Shown here: in pieces, positions 27,890 to 37,617 of the stretch
Position numbering within the stretch: position 1 is the first letter of the stretch
How the letters are laid out: every line of letters starts with the position of its first letter
Assembly (NCBI GenBank): GCA_029557895.1
Contig: JAKQHT010000024.1
Span: 37,602 to 101,601 of the forward strand
Reading direction: 5' to 3'
DNA length: 64,000 nt
DNA from: Bacteroidota bacterium
GTDB taxonomy: Bacteria; Bacteroidota; Bacteroidia; Flavobacteriales; Flavobacteriaceae
Notes under the pieces: generated by a model
The model's input: only the letters and a program-made list of their open reading frames with translations
Database searches by the model: none
What the model was told of the DNA's origin: nothing
Position numbers and translations under genes: made by a program

Positions 27890-30376
27890 ATGAAAAAACT
27901 ACTCTTGCTTCACATGCTTTTGCTTTCAGCATTCCTGACAGCACAACCATCACCCAACAAGGACATTAAGGAAGGTTCAATAACCGGGCGTGTCCTGGAT
28001 GCTGCACTTAATCAACCTTTGCCATATGTCAATATCATCGTACAGACCGATACGCATGATATATTTACCGGTGGCATTACCAACGAATCTGGTGTTTTTG
28101 AAATAAAAAAAATCCCCGAAGGGAAAATTTATGTGGATATCCAGTTCATCGGCTATAAGACAGTCACAAAAAGTGTGGAGATTGGCAAACGAATCTACGA
28201 CATAAACTTGGGCGACATCCTGCTCGAAGAAGATGCGGCAAGTCTTGACGAGGTCCTGGTCGTGGCAGAAGTTACCACCATCCAGCAAAAAGTGGACCGC
28301 AAAGTTATCACCATCGGCAAGGACCTGACCACTACAGGCCCAACGGCTTCAGACATCATGAACAACATCCCGTCCATAAATGTTGATCAACAAACCGGCA
28401 ACATCAGCCTCCGCGGCAATGAAAATGTGCGGGTAATGGTGGATGGCAAATTATCCAATGTACCTATTGCCCAATTGTTGAAACAGATTCCATCATCTTC
28501 CATTAAACAAATAGAGCTTATCACCAATCCTTCGGCAAAGTACAACCCGGAGGGCATGAGCGGCATCATCAACATCATCCTACACAAAAACACCAATATT
28601 GGTTTCAATGGAAACGTTAATTTAGGGCTCACCAAAGAAATCTATGCCAAGTTCAACGGATCGATCGACATGAATTACCGAAATGGAAAATTCAATCTAT
28701 ACGGCAATTATGGCAACAACACTGGCAAGCACACCAATTATGGCAGCGTTGAACGATTGGACGATCAATCTTTGCAGTCGTTTGAGTTCTTCAACAACAA
28801 CAAATCGCATCTGTACAAAGTAGGTCTGGATTTTTATATGGACGACAACAACACCATCTCATTCTTCACCAATCAAAACATTTATGATGGCAAAGGGAAT
28901 GGTTCAACTTCCATACTGTATCAGAACCAACCTCTACAGGTGCAATTGTTTGACAATGTTTCAGACAATGTTTCGTCACAATATAACGGAGCGTTCAAGC
29001 ATAAGTTCAAAAAAGAAGGCGAAACACTGGACATCGAAGCCGATTACAGTGTTTATGAAGAAAATGAAATTGCGTCTTTCAACTCAATAAATTTGAATTT
29101 CCCTCCAGATTATAACGATTTAGTGGGCACCGATAGAGACCAGCTCACCATCAACGTGGATTATGTGAATCCGCTCTCCGAAAACACAAAATTAGAATTT
29201 GGCGCAGAAGCCCGATTGTTTGACACACGCATAGATTACAGCTCCACGGGCCTGTCGGTCAACGAGAACCAAGACAATATCCCCAACAACGGCGATGAGT
29301 ACATCCCGACACCGCAAACAGATTTTGAGTACAAACGCGACATTTATTCTGTGTATGCAACCTATGGCAAAAGTTTTGATAAATGGAACTACCAGGTCGG
29401 TTTAAGGGCAGAAAGCGTGACCGAAGATGCAAATGCCATAAGAAACCTTGAAAACTCTGTTGAGTCAACTTCCTTTAAAAACGATTATATACAGGTATAT
29501 CCTTCAGTGTTCCTTACTTACACCCCAAGCGATAAAAACTCCTATCAGGTGAGCTACAGCAGACGTGTGGACAGACCTGGGCTGCAACAGGTAAATCCTA
29601 TCCGTCAATGGAGCACACCATTGATTTCTTCATATGGAAACACCGAACTACAACCACAGTTCACCAATTCCATAGAAGCAAACTACACCCGTAAATTTGG
29701 GATAGGCTCATTGACCGGTGGCGTGTTTTACAGACTTGTGGAAGACGAAATCAACAGAGCCGTATTCATTGACAGGCTGGATATCAACAAAAACATCCTG
29801 ACCTTCGACAATTTTGACAACACCACGGCTTTCGGACTGGAAATCAACGGCAATTTGAGGCCTACCAAATGGTGGAACCTGAACTTGAGCTTTGACTTGT
29901 ACTCCAGAACGCAAAAAGGCATCACAGAGCGATTGACCGTTCCATCAGATGTCGCAACCGTGGACGACATTGTGATGGAAACCGTTAGCGTGGACAATGT
30001 GGTGTACAATTTCCGATTTTTCAGCAACTTCAGTGCCACCAAACGATTGAACCTTTCCGTTTTCACCATGTACCGTGGCGAAGAGAAAGGCCTCCAAGTC
30101 ACCAGAAAACCAATGTTCATGGTCAATACCGGATTGCGTTATTCGTTCATGGAAGACCAAAGGGCAACGTTTAGTTTCAACTATAGCGACATCTTTAACA
30201 CCATGAAATTTGAGTTTGAAGGCGACCGACCCACACCTCAAACCGGGCAGTTCCACTGGGAAAGCAATACCTGGAACGTCGGTTTTGCATATAGATTTGG
30301 AGGAACCAAATACCGAGCCATACAACGCAAAACAAGGGATGCCAACGAAACATCAGGAGGCAGCGGATTTATGTAA
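27890..30376 (+). CDS. Outer-membrane beta-barrel protein (CarboxypepD_reg/TonB-receptor-like)
   Basis: 828 residues. A signal peptide (MKKLLLLHMLLLSAFLTAQ) is followed by a CarboxypepD_reg domain (about 28-115: GSITGRVLDAALNQPLPYVNIIVQTD) and a plug domain (TTGPTASDIMNNIPSINVDQQTGNISLRGNENVRVMVDG, about 145-185). The rest is a large barrel of the OMP_b-brl_3 type. Related proteins take part in nutrient uptake or surface protein export. No SusD partner is next to it and no TonB box is obvious, so its cargo is unknown. A terminator follows. Confidence 0.93.
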   Translation: MKKLLLLHMLLLSAFLTAQPSPNKDIKEGSITGRVLDAALNQPLPYVNIIVQTDTHDIFTGGITNESGVFEIKKIPEGKIYVDIQFIGYKTVTKSVEIGKRIYDINLGDILLEEDAASLDEVLVVAEVTTIQQKVDRKVITIGKDLTTTGPTASDIMNNIPSINVDQQTGNISLRGNENVRVMVDGKLSNVPIAQLLKQIPSSSIKQIELITNPSAKYNPEGMSGIINIILHKNTNIGFNGNVNLGLTKEIYAKFNGSIDMNYRNGKFNLYGNYGNNTGKHTNYGSVERLDDQSLQSFEFFNNNKSHLYKVGLDFYMDDNNTISFFTNQNIYDGKGNGSTSILYQNQPLQVQLFDNVSDNVSSQYNGAFKHKFKKEGETLDIEADYSVYEENEIASFNSINLNFPPDYNDLVGTDRDQLTINVDYVNPLSENTKLEFGAEARLFDTRIDYSSTGLSVNENQDNIPNNGDEYIPTPQTDFEYKRDIYSVYATYGKSFDKWNYQVGLRAESVTEDANAIRNLENSVESTSFKNDYIQVYPSVFLTYTPSDKNSYQVSYSRRVDRPGLQQVNPIRQWSTPLISSYGNTELQPQFTNSIEANYTRKFGIGSLTGGVFYRLVEDEINRAVFIDRLDINKNILTFDNFDNTTAFGLEINGNLRPTKWWNLNLSFDLYSRTQKGITERLTVPSDVATVDDIVMETVSVDNVVYNFRFFSNFSATKRLNLSVFTMYRGEEKGLQVTRKPMFMVNTGLRYSFMEDQRATFSFNYSDIFNTMKFEFEGDRPTPQTGQFHWESNTWNVGFAYRFGGTKYRAIQRKTRDANETSGGSGFM

Positions 30377-30438
30377 ACAAATCGTTCATTGGCCATTTAA
30401 CAGTAGATGGCACCATCAGTGTCTAGGCATTGAACGTG

Positions 30439-30468
30439 AAAACCCGAAACGAATGTTTCGGGTTTTCT
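30439..30468 (+). terminator. Terminator of the outer-membrane barrel gene
   Basis: AACCCGAAAC / GTTTCGGGTT stem with a short GAAT loop, then TTTT, 63 nt after the stop. Confidence 0.85.
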
Positions 30469-30610
30469 GTACGCAAGAATTATATCTGACTTTCAGCCCA
30501 TTGTGTTAATATAACGTTAAATATCCGACAGTATATACTAAAATCAAAATTTCAACGTATAGTTAATTAGGTAGAATTAGTTTAAGTGTTAGTTAAGTTG
30601 GTCCGTAGAA

Positions 30611-30642
30611 AGATCCGTGGTGTTTTCGCTTCGGATCTTTTT
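30611..30642. terminator. Hairpin between the barrel gene and fabH
   Basis: AGATCCG / CGGATCT stem with a 14-nt loop and a T run on the plus strand. It abuts the fabH stop codon. It could end fabH transcription or a plus-strand transcript from the 30.48-30.6 kb region. Confidence 0.6.
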
Positions 30643-31651
30643 ACCATTTTATGATAGCGCTACCCCAAGTAAAACCGCTTCCAAACGCCGCCAGCACCAC
30701 GGTATCGCCTTCTTTTATTTTTCCTTGTTCCCAAGCTTCCGTTAATGCTATTGGGATAGATGCCGCCGTTGTATTGCCATAACGCTGTATGTTGTTGAAT
30801 ACCTGACCATCATTTAGTCCGAACTTTTTCTGTACAAACTGCGAAATCCTCAAGTTGGCCTGATGCGGTATCAACATATCGATATCCTCTTTTTTCAGGT
30901 TGTTTTTTAGCAATCCTTCCATGATGACCTCGCTGAAACGCACCACGGCATTCTTGAACACAAATTGGCCGTTCATATAAGGGAAATAGCTTTCATCATT
31001 AACATCATTGTCCTTTAAAATATCTGTTACCCAACGCGTTGCCATCCCAGGAGCTTTAACCACTAATTCTTCGGCATGTTCACCTTCAGAATGCAAATGT
31101 GTGGACAAGACACCTTTGGCAGTATCTTCGGTACGGGTCAAAACGGCAGCTCCTGCGCCATCGCCAAAAATGACCGAAACGGCACGGCCACGGGTGGTTT
31201 TGTCCAATCCGCGGGAATGCAATTCACTCCCAATGACCAAAACGGTCTTGTACATGCCCGTTTTGATAAACTGGTCAGCTACAGAAAGCCCGTAAATAAA
31301 ACCAGAGCATTGGTTCCTTACGTCCAAAGCGCCTACGGTCTTGAGGCCAAGTTGGTGCTGTACCTGAACGCCAGGCCCCGGAAAATACATATCTGGGCTC
31401 AAGGTTGCAAACACAATAAAATCAATGTCGTCCTTATCGATTCCGGCACGCTCTATAGCCACCTTTGCGGCCTTGACACCCATGGTCGTTGTAGTATCGC
31501 CAGAATGTTCCTTGACCCAACGCCGCTCTTTAATGCCGGTTCGCTCTTGGATCCATTCGTCATTGGTATCCATAATTTTTGAAAGGTCCTCGTTGGTAAC
31601 AACATTGTCGGGCACATAAGATCCAAGGCCGACTATTTTTGAATTGTACAT
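30641..31651 (-). CDS. fabH: Beta-ketoacyl-ACP synthase III
   Basis: 336 residues. The catalytic triad is visible: Cys in DVRNQCSGFIYGL (about residue 114), His in MLIPHQANLRI (about 262) and Asn in YGNTTAASIP (about 292). FabH condenses an acyl-CoA starter with malonyl-ACP to begin fatty acid synthesis; in Flavobacteriaceae starters are usually branched. It stands alone, without the other fab genes. Confidence 0.95.
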   Translation of the reverse strand: MYNSKIVGLGSYVPDNVVTNEDLSKIMDTNDEWIQERTGIKERRWVKEHSGDTTTTMGVKAAKVAIERAGIDKDDIDFIVFATLSPDMYFPGPGVQVQHQLGLKTVGALDVRNQCSGFIYGLSVADQFIKTGMYKTVLVIGSELHSRGLDKTTRGRAVSVIFGDGAGAAVLTRTEDTAKGVLSTHLHSEGEHAEELVVKAPGMATRWVTDILKDNDVNDESYFPYMNGQFVFKNAVVRFSEVIMEGLLKNNLKKEDIDMLIPHQANLRISQFVQKKFGLNDGQVFNNIQRYGNTTAASIPIALTEAWEQGKIKEGDTVVLAAFGSGFTWGSAIIKW

Positions 31652-31832
31652 ATAATCACTATTAGGGTTCGCAATATAAATATTTAGGCAAGTATGAATT
31701 TCAAAAAAAAACCATATTCGTTATGCGTGCATAATATATTCGGAGTTGTGCCAGTTTGTCATATTTATGGGCTTGGTATTTTTTTTGCCAAATACAGAAA
31801 CAGAAAACCAATATCCATAAAATATACATACC

Positions 31833-33740
31833 ATGACAAAAGGAAATATCAATGTGTCAGTAGAAAACATTTTTCCACTGATAAAAAAATTTCTGTACAG
31901 TGACCACGAAATCTTTTTGAGGGAACTTATCAGCAACGCTACCGATGCGACCTTAAAACTGAAACATCTTACGAGCATAGGTGAAGCCAAAGTGGAATAT
32001 GGCAATCCAATCATCGAAGTAAAAGTCGACAAGAAAGGCAAAAGGCTTTACATCACCGACCAAGGTATCGGAATGACAGCCGAAGAGGTTGAAAAATACA
32101 TCAACCAGATTGCGTTTTCGGGCGCCGAAGAGTTTTTGGACAAATACAAAGACGCCGGAAAGGACACAGGTATCATTGGGCATTTTGGCCTTGGTTTCTA
32201 CTCGGCCTTTATGGTAGCCGAAAAGGTGGAAATCATTACCAAATCGTATAAAGATGAACCCGCAGCGCACTGGGTATGCGACGGTTCACCGGAGTTTACC
32301 TTAAAAACTGCCGACAAAAAAGATCGGGGCACAGAAATCATCCTTCACATTGCCGATGATTCAAAAGAGTTTTTGGAAGAATCAAGAATCCGTGAATTGT
32401 TGCTGAAATACAACAAATTCATGCCAATCCCGATCAAATTTGGGACCAAAGAGATCAACGACCCTGATTTTGAACCCAAAACCATCACCGACAAAGACGG
32501 CAAGGAATCCAAAGAACCCCATAAGAAAATTACGGTTGACAATATCATAAACAATCCCAACCCGGCCTGGACCAAACAACCAGCCGATCTGGACACCAAA
32601 GATTACCAAGAATTTTACAGAGAGCTCTACCCAATGCAGTTTGAAGAACCTTTGTTCAATATCCACCTCAATGTAGACTACCCCTTCAACCTGACCGGCA
32701 TCTTATATTTCCCAAAGATGACAAGCGACCTCAACATCCAGAAAGACAAAATCCAATTGTACCAGAACCAAGTGTTTGTGACCGATAATGTAGAAGGTAT
32801 CGTGCCGGAATTTTTGACCATGCTGAAAGGCGTTATCGATTCTCCTGATATCCCGCTGAATGTATCAAGAAGCTATTTGCAGGCCGATGGTAATGTAAAA
32901 AAGATTTCCTCGTACATCACCAGAAAAGTGGCAGACAAGTTAAAATCGTTGTTCAATGACAACCGCGAGGATTTTGAAAAGAAATGGAACGACATCAAAA
33001 TCGTAATCGAATATGGAATGTTGTCCGAAGATAAATTCTTTGAAAAAGCCGATGCTTTTGCGCTTTATCCTACAGTTGATGGTTCTTTTTTCACTTGGGA
33101 CGAACTGATTAACAAAATCAAGGACAACCAGAGCGACAAAGACAATAAAACCGTGATCCTGTATGCTTCAAACGAAGATGCACAGCACAGTTATATTGAA
33201 GTTGCCAAAACCAAGGGCTACGAAGTGTTGCTATTGGATTCTCCAATTGTGTCGCACCTGATGCAAAAACTCGAATCCAGCAAGGAAAACATATCTTTCG
33301 CAAGGGTGGATGCCGATCACATTGACAACCTTATCAAAAAAGAGGACACAAAAATTTCAAAACTGTCCGATGAACAGAAAAAAGAACTGGAAACCGTGAT
33401 CAAAGGCGCAGTACCGTCAGAAAAGTTTATGGTTCAACTCGAAGCCATGGACAGTGACGCATCGCCCTTCATCATCACACAGCCCGAATTTATGCGGCGC
33501 ATGAAAGAGATGCAGGCCACTGGCGGAGGCATGTTTGGCATGGGCAATTTCCCTGAAATGTACAACCTTGTCATAAACACCAATTCTGAATTGGTTGGGG
33601 AAATTCTCAACACAAAAGAAAAAGACGCACAAGAACGCCTCATCAACCAGAGCCTCGACCTTGCGAAGCTTTCTCAAGGTTTGCTCAAAGGCAAAGAATT
33701 GAGCGACTTCATAAAACGCAGTTATCAAATGATCAAATAA
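31833..33740 (+). CDS. htpG: Chaperone HtpG (Hsp90)
   Basis: 635 residues. The N-terminal GHKL ATPase shows ELISNATDATLKLK, DQGIGMTAEEVEKYINQIAFSGAEEF and GHFGLGFYSAFMVA. A middle domain follows (about 230-490) and a dimerisation domain at the C-terminus. HtpG is an ATP-driven chaperone. The gene ends 21 nt before a roughly 132-bp inverted-repeat element that may act as its transcript end. Confidence 0.95.
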   Translation: MTKGNINVSVENIFPLIKKFLYSDHEIFLRELISNATDATLKLKHLTSIGEAKVEYGNPIIEVKVDKKGKRLYITDQGIGMTAEEVEKYINQIAFSGAEEFLDKYKDAGKDTGIIGHFGLGFYSAFMVAEKVEIITKSYKDEPAAHWVCDGSPEFTLKTADKKDRGTEIILHIADDSKEFLEESRIRELLLKYNKFMPIPIKFGTKEINDPDFEPKTITDKDGKESKEPHKKITVDNIINNPNPAWTKQPADLDTKDYQEFYRELYPMQFEEPLFNIHLNVDYPFNLTGILYFPKMTSDLNIQKDKIQLYQNQVFVTDNVEGIVPEFLTMLKGVIDSPDIPLNVSRSYLQADGNVKKISSYITRKVADKLKSLFNDNREDFEKKWNDIKIVIEYGMLSEDKFFEKADAFALYPTVDGSFFTWDELINKIKDNQSDKDNKTVILYASNEDAQHSYIEVAKTKGYEVLLLDSPIVSHLMQKLESSKENISFARVDADHIDNLIKKEDTKISKLSDEQKKELETVIKGAVPSEKFMVQLEAMDSDASPFIITQPEFMRRMKEMQATGGGMFGMGNFPEMYNLVINTNSELVGEILNTKEKDAQERLINQSLDLAKLSQGLLKGKELSDFIKRSYQMIK

Positions 33741-34048
33741 AAGTAACTGTCAATTTTTAATAAGAGGCTGTCTCAAATGCTTTCTCTTGTCAAGCTGAAT
33801 AGGTTTATCCTTATTTAACTGCTTAAAAACAATACCATAGAGGTATAAATCAAAGCAGTAATGGCAAGAAAGAACACTTTTGGGACAGCTTTTGCCTATC
33901 TGATCTTTCCAAATCGAACTTTTAATGCATTGATATAGCGACTAAAACGGTTTTGCTCCTTTCAAATCAATAAACAAAAGAAAAAATCTGAAGGTATTTC
34001 TCATAAAATAGGCAAAGACACCTTTGCAACCTACACGATCAAAGATTG
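33741..34048. other. Gap between htpG and the bestrophin gene
   Basis: 308 bases. The left part is the inverted-repeat element. In the right part (33894-34048) I see only short open stretches on the minus strand and no assignable gene. Confidence 0.6.
33762..33893 (+). repeat. MITE-like inverted-repeat element, copy 1
   Basis: 132 bp, bounded by AAGAGGCTGTCTCAAA and (reverse complement) AAAAGCTGTCCCAAAAG. It shares both ends, and an internal TTGTCAAG.TGAA block, with copy 2 at 46741-46878. It has no ORF and no obvious target-site duplication. It starts 21 nt after the htpG stop. The whole element could fold into one long hairpin. Confidence 0.75.
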
Positions 34049-34912
34049 CTAAATAATCTCTTCAACGTGCCTTTTGATGTTTGAGGCTATCTTTTCAACG
34101 GGAAGATCATTGGCGTCAAGCCCAAACGGATCTTCAATTTCTTCGGCGATGAGCTCCAGGCTTGCAAGGACATAAAAAATGAAGATGACCACCGGAATGG
34201 CATAATATCCCAAACTGAACACATAGCCAAACGGCAGCGTCATCACATAAAAGAAAATAAATTTTTTGATAAAAGCACTGTAAGAATATGGGATTGGTGT
34301 GTTCTTGATACGCTCACAGGCTCCGCAAATGTCCGTCAACGCCTGCATTTCGTTGTTCAAGACAATCAGTTGGTCACCAGTGATTAGCTTCCTGCAGTAC
34401 AAGTCGTTGATCTTATGGAAAATCTTTGCGGCAACTTGGTTGGGCCGATGCTTTTGTTGATCGATATCAATCTGAACGTCATCAAACAATTGCTTACCGG
34501 TCTCCACATTGGTCAGATGCTTTGCCAAAACTGACGCATATCCCGGAATATGTTTTCTAAAGTACTCCCGTTCGTGGTTTTCCTGCAATATTACCGACAA
34601 TTTGATGGCCAAATTCCTACTGTTGTTCATCAGTGCGCCCCACAGCTTTCTTCCTTCCCACCAACGGTCATATGCGGTATTGGTCCTAAAGACCAAAAGC
34701 AACGAAATCACAAAACCCAACATGCCGTGCATGACCGTGATCCGTGACAGCGGGCTTTTTTCTGACAACTTCCAATATTCAAGTTCAAGATAGGCCACAC
34801 CATAGGTGTATAGCCCTATGAAAATCATCATTGGAATGAGTTGTCTAAACGTATCGGATTTATGGAAACGGAAAATAAAAGTTATCCAGTCTTTCGGGTT
34901 GTACTGTACCAT
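34049..34912 (-). CDS. Bestrophin family anion channel protein
   Basis: 287 residues, membrane protein. The bestrophin family motifs are RTNTAYDRWWEGRKLWGALMNNSRNLA (about residues 77-103) and SLELIAEEIEDPFGLDANDLPVEKI near the C-terminus. Four hydrophobic segments are visible. Bacterial members form pentameric anion or cation channels; the ion preference of this one cannot be told. A TAATTTTG box lies 24 nt upstream of the ATG. Confidence 0.92.
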   Translation of the reverse strand: MVQYNPKDWITFIFRFHKSDTFRQLIPMMIFIGLYTYGVAYLELEYWKLSEKSPLSRITVMHGMLGFVISLLLVFRTNTAYDRWWEGRKLWGALMNNSRNLAIKLSVILQENHEREYFRKHIPGYASVLAKHLTNVETGKQLFDDVQIDIDQQKHRPNQVAAKIFHKINDLYCRKLITGDQLIVLNNEMQALTDICGACERIKNTPIPYSYSAFIKKFIFFYVMTLPFGYVFSLGYYAIPVVIFIFYVLASLELIAEEIEDPFGLDANDLPVEKIASNIKRHVEEII

Positions 34913-34935
34913 CGGGAATCTGCTTTATCGATGCG

Positions 34936-34943
34936 CAAAATTA
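34936..34943 (-). promoter_or_regulatory. -7 promoter box of the bestrophin gene
   Basis: Minus strand TAATTTTG followed by C, about 24 nt before the ATG. Confidence 0.45.
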
Positions 34944-35059
34944 AAAAAATGTTTTGCTTAAAGACATGTTCGGGATCAACACCTTTACAACCAATCAACA
35001 ATCGGTATTGCAGGAGCAAAAAAACCAGTCAATATCAATTTTTTTATTACAAATTAAAG

Positions 35060-35067
35060 TATCTTTA
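35060..35067 (+). promoter_or_regulatory. Possible -7 box of the DUF885 remnant
   Basis: TATCTTTA, one mismatch to TAnnTTTG, about 32 nt before the lipoprotein start. Confidence 0.3.
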
Positions 35068-35099
35068 GGGTTGTTCAATCCATAACAATGCCACATAAC

Positions 35100-35788
35100 A
35101 TGAAAAAACCTGTCTTTTTTCTGTGTTTTGCCCTTGTATTTGCTTCCTGTAAAGACAGCAAACAACCTCAACAAAACGAGGTCAATAGAGATACTAAAAT
35201 ATACGAAGATTTTTCTGCTTTACTCAAAAGTTATTATGAAGAAAAAAATAAAATATACCCTTTAGAAGCAACAATCATCGGAGACACAAGGCACAACGAT
35301 TATTTGCCCAACTTTCTCACTGGTGAATTCATACAAAAAGAGCGGAAATTCTACTCGGATCCCAAAAACAGCTTCATGCAATTCAAAAACGATGAACTTA
35401 ATGAAAACGAACATTTTAGCAAACAGGTATTACTCTGGGAATACGATATCAACCTCCAAGAACCACTCTTTAAAATTGAAACACCGATTGATCAAATGCG
35501 GTCGACGAACCTGTACATAGGCCAATGGGCAAGTGGATCGGGAGTACAACCTTTTAAAACCCCACAAGATTACAAAAACTGGCTCAAGCGCCATAACGGC
35601 AACCTTTCGTGGATGGCAAGTGCAAAACAGCGTATGAGAGAAGGCACCGTAAGCGGCAACGTATTATCAAAACCATTGATTATAAGTGAGTTGCCGCAAC
35701 TTAAATCCTAGAACTGGACACTTTAACGCTTGACCTTTTGGAAGAAAAGATAAACCACCGGATCACAACTGTAAAAAATGCTTCGTAA
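35100..35788 (+). pseudogene. DUF885 lipoprotein gene with a large internal deletion
   Basis: The intact part encodes about 203 residues: a lipoprotein signal (MKKPVFFLCFALVFASCKD) and the N-terminal third of DUF885, including ATIIGDTRHNDYLPNFL and QDYKNWLKRHNGNLSWMASAKQRMREG. It stops at 35711. In the -1 frame, from 35705, ILELDTLTLDLLEEKINHRITTVKN* follows and ends at 35788. That string resembles the usual C-terminal end of DUF885 proteins. The family is normally about 580-600 residues, so the middle (roughly 350 codons) appears lost. Either a pseudogene or a short lipoprotein that is still translated. The remnant overlaps the next gene's ATG by 11 nt. Confidence 0.7.
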
Positions 35789-36761
35789 ACTGTTGACATA
35801 TTCCACTATTCTTTTGGCGATCGCACAGGCAATCTCCCAAACCGTCATTAAAGACGAAACAACAAAACAGCCGGTATCTTTTGCAACCATATCATTCGGC
35901 AATGGCAACGGTGTCTTTGCCGATGACGAGGGCAGTTTTATTTTCACTGAAAAATTGTACCCTGATATAGACACACTGTACATATCTGCTCTCGGGTACA
36001 AAGATTTGGTGGTTCCTTCAGTCAACCTTGGCCCAACGTTGTACATGAAAACCCAAATAGATCATCTCAATGAAGTGGTCATCCGCAACACAAAAGATCG
36101 GAAATTCAAGGAAGAAACATTAAAGCCCTACCTTGATGACGATTACTACCATTGTTGGCTTCCTACGATAGAGTCTGAAATTGCAGTATATTTTCCGAAT
36201 GACGGCCAAAAAACACAAGAAATAGCCAAAGTACACATCCCCGTCACGCTCGAATCAAAAGACTGGGAAAAACGAAAAAAAGCCAATACCGAAAAACAAC
36301 CTTTTTCCACATTGTTCAAGGTGAAATTTTATTATAACGACAATGGCCAACCAGGGAAAGCGCTCACATATGAGACCATCGTGTTCAGAACCACAGAAAA
36401 AAATGGGAACACCTTTGTGCTTGATGTGTCACAACATACCATTGATGTTCCAGACAATGGTTTTTTTGTATCGTTGCAAGTTTTGGGCTATACCGACCAT
36501 TCGGGTAAATTGTTGCCCAATAAAAAATACAAAGAAATCAAAGATGGCAAAAACACTGTCAAAATTCCCACAAATTTCAGGCCCCTACTCCCCTTTACTG
36601 ACAAAATCCCCGGAAACAGGACTTTCATAAAGCGGGTATTTATCAATGACAACAAATGGTCCAAATTTGAAAAAGATGGCGATGTACAGTCCGGATTGTT
36701 AAAGCTTGGCCTCAACAATTATGGTATTGGCGTGACTTACAAGGTTTTCCGTGAAGAATAA
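35778..36761 (+). CDS. Secreted CarboxypepD_reg-like domain protein
   Basis: 327 residues. A signal peptide (MLRKLLTYSTILLAIAQAISQ) is followed by a carboxypeptidase-regulatory-like domain (about 22-95: VIKDETTKQPVSFATISFGNGNGVFADDEGSFIFTEKL). The rest (about 100-327) is a beta-rich region without a family I recognise, including WLPTIESEIAVYFPNDG. It may be an outer-membrane-associated protein, but no barrel is evident. It overlaps the end of the DUF885 remnant. Confidence 0.8.
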   Translation: MLRKLLTYSTILLAIAQAISQTVIKDETTKQPVSFATISFGNGNGVFADDEGSFIFTEKLYPDIDTLYISALGYKDLVVPSVNLGPTLYMKTQIDHLNEVVIRNTKDRKFKEETLKPYLDDDYYHCWLPTIESEIAVYFPNDGQKTQEIAKVHIPVTLESKDWEKRKKANTEKQPFSTLFKVKFYYNDNGQPGKALTYETIVFRTTEKNGNTFVLDVSQHTIDVPDNGFFVSLQVLGYTDHSGKLLPNKKYKEIKDGKNTVKIPTNFRPLLPFTDKIPGNRTFIKRVFINDNKWSKFEKDGDVQSGLLKLGLNNYGIGVTYKVFREE

Positions 36762-36769
36762 AGGGTCAA

Positions 36770-37444
36770 TCACTCAACTGCAAAATCAAAATACGTATCC
36801 GGAAACGGTTCCCAACGCAATGTAAAATGCCACCATTCTTTGGGGTAATTCCTAAAATTGTGCGATAGCATAACCCTTTGCAACAACATCCTGTTAGCCA
36901 TTTGGGTTTCTGTAATCCCTTCATAATCAACCCAGGATTGCTCTCCGAAAAAATCATACGGACTGCCCATATCCAATGGAACACCTGTATTGCCGTCTAT
37001 TATGGTCAGGTCAACGGTACTGCCCCTACTGTGCCCCGAACGCGATGCAATGTAGCCTTCACTGAACAAATGTTGTTTATCCACTTTCGGGTAAAATTCT
37101 GATTTCTTGATGGTATCTTTCAAAATCTTTGCCCATTGCACAAAATGGTCAACCGCTCGTTGCGGACGGTAGCCATCATACACTTTGAGGCAAAGATTGT
37201 GCTGTTGGAGTTCGTCCTGAACCCTTTTCAAGGCTTCTGCAGCCTGCACCGTCAGTATCAATTTATTGGAATGGTAGCCCGTGATGGTATCTCCAACAAA
37301 GTTGTTGGCAGAAAAGTAGCGAAGCTCCACATCAAGGTCCTTAATGACCGACTGGACATAGACAAATCCTTCAGGCAACTCTTGTTGCCGAGGAGCAAAC
37401 AGCACAGAGAATGCAACTATATATAACAGGGTATTGAATTTCAT
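36770..37444 (-). CDS. D-Ala-D-Ala dipeptidase-like M15 metallopeptidase
   Basis: 224 residues with an N-terminal signal peptide. M15D (VanX-like) metal ligands are visible in GHSRGSTVDLTII (HxxxxxxD, about residue 134) and EWWHFTL (ExxH, about 205). The DGYRPQRAVDHF motif (about 90) is also typical. VanX-like enzymes split D-Ala-D-Ala; housekeeping relatives in Gram-negatives recycle cell-wall peptides. No vancomycin-resistance genes (VanH/VanA) are nearby, so a role in resistance is not supported. Confidence 0.9.
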   Translation of the reverse strand: MKFNTLLYIVAFSVLFAPRQQELPEGFVYVQSVIKDLDVELRYFSANNFVGDTITGYHSNKLILTVQAAEALKRVQDELQQHNLCLKVYDGYRPQRAVDHFVQWAKILKDTIKKSEFYPKVDKQHLFSEGYIASRSGHSRGSTVDLTIIDGNTGVPLDMGSPYDFFGEQSWVDYEGITETQMANRMLLQRVMLSHNFRNYPKEWWHFTLRWEPFPDTYFDFAVE

Positions 37445-37533
37445 AATCTGTTTGCTAATTTACTAAAATTACCCAATGTGACAGAGCTTGTCCAAAATTA
37501 GATCTATATTGGTCAAGCAGTTTAAAACAAAGA

Positions 37534-37561
37534 AAAAGCCGAGGTCCCTCAACCTCGGCTC
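37534..37561 (-). terminator. Strong orphan terminator on the minus strand
   Basis: AGCCGAGGT / ACCTCGGCT 9-bp stem, 5-nt loop, then TTTTT on the minus strand. It lies upstream of the M15 gene start and has no annotated gene upstream on that strand, so it implies a separate short transcript. Confidence 0.8.
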
Positions 37562-37575
37562 TCCTAATTTGCTTT

Positions 37576-37617
37576 TTATTTATACTGTAGATTTGGGGTC
37601 TCCAAAGCCAACAACAT
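37576..37617 (-). CDS. Candidate 13-codon peptide MLLALETPNLQYK
   Basis: ATG at 37617 to TAA at 37576, ending 15 nt before the terminator stem. A near-consensus AATATTTGC lies about 10 nt upstream of the ATG. The ORF could be a real micropeptide, a leader, or chance within a small RNA of roughly 90 nt. I know of no family. Only the terminator and the spacing support it. Confidence 0.3.
   Translation of the reverse strand: MLLALETPNLQYK

Noticed and set aside
33894-34048. Possible transposase remnant on the minus strand (short open stretches such as NRFSRYINALKVRFGK)
   Set aside because: Too short, broken by stops and not assignable to any transposase family; I could not support an insertion sequence.
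36770-37444. Vancomycin-resistance VanX gene
   Set aside because: Only a generic M15D peptidase is seen, without VanH, VanA or regulators; housekeeping function is more likely.
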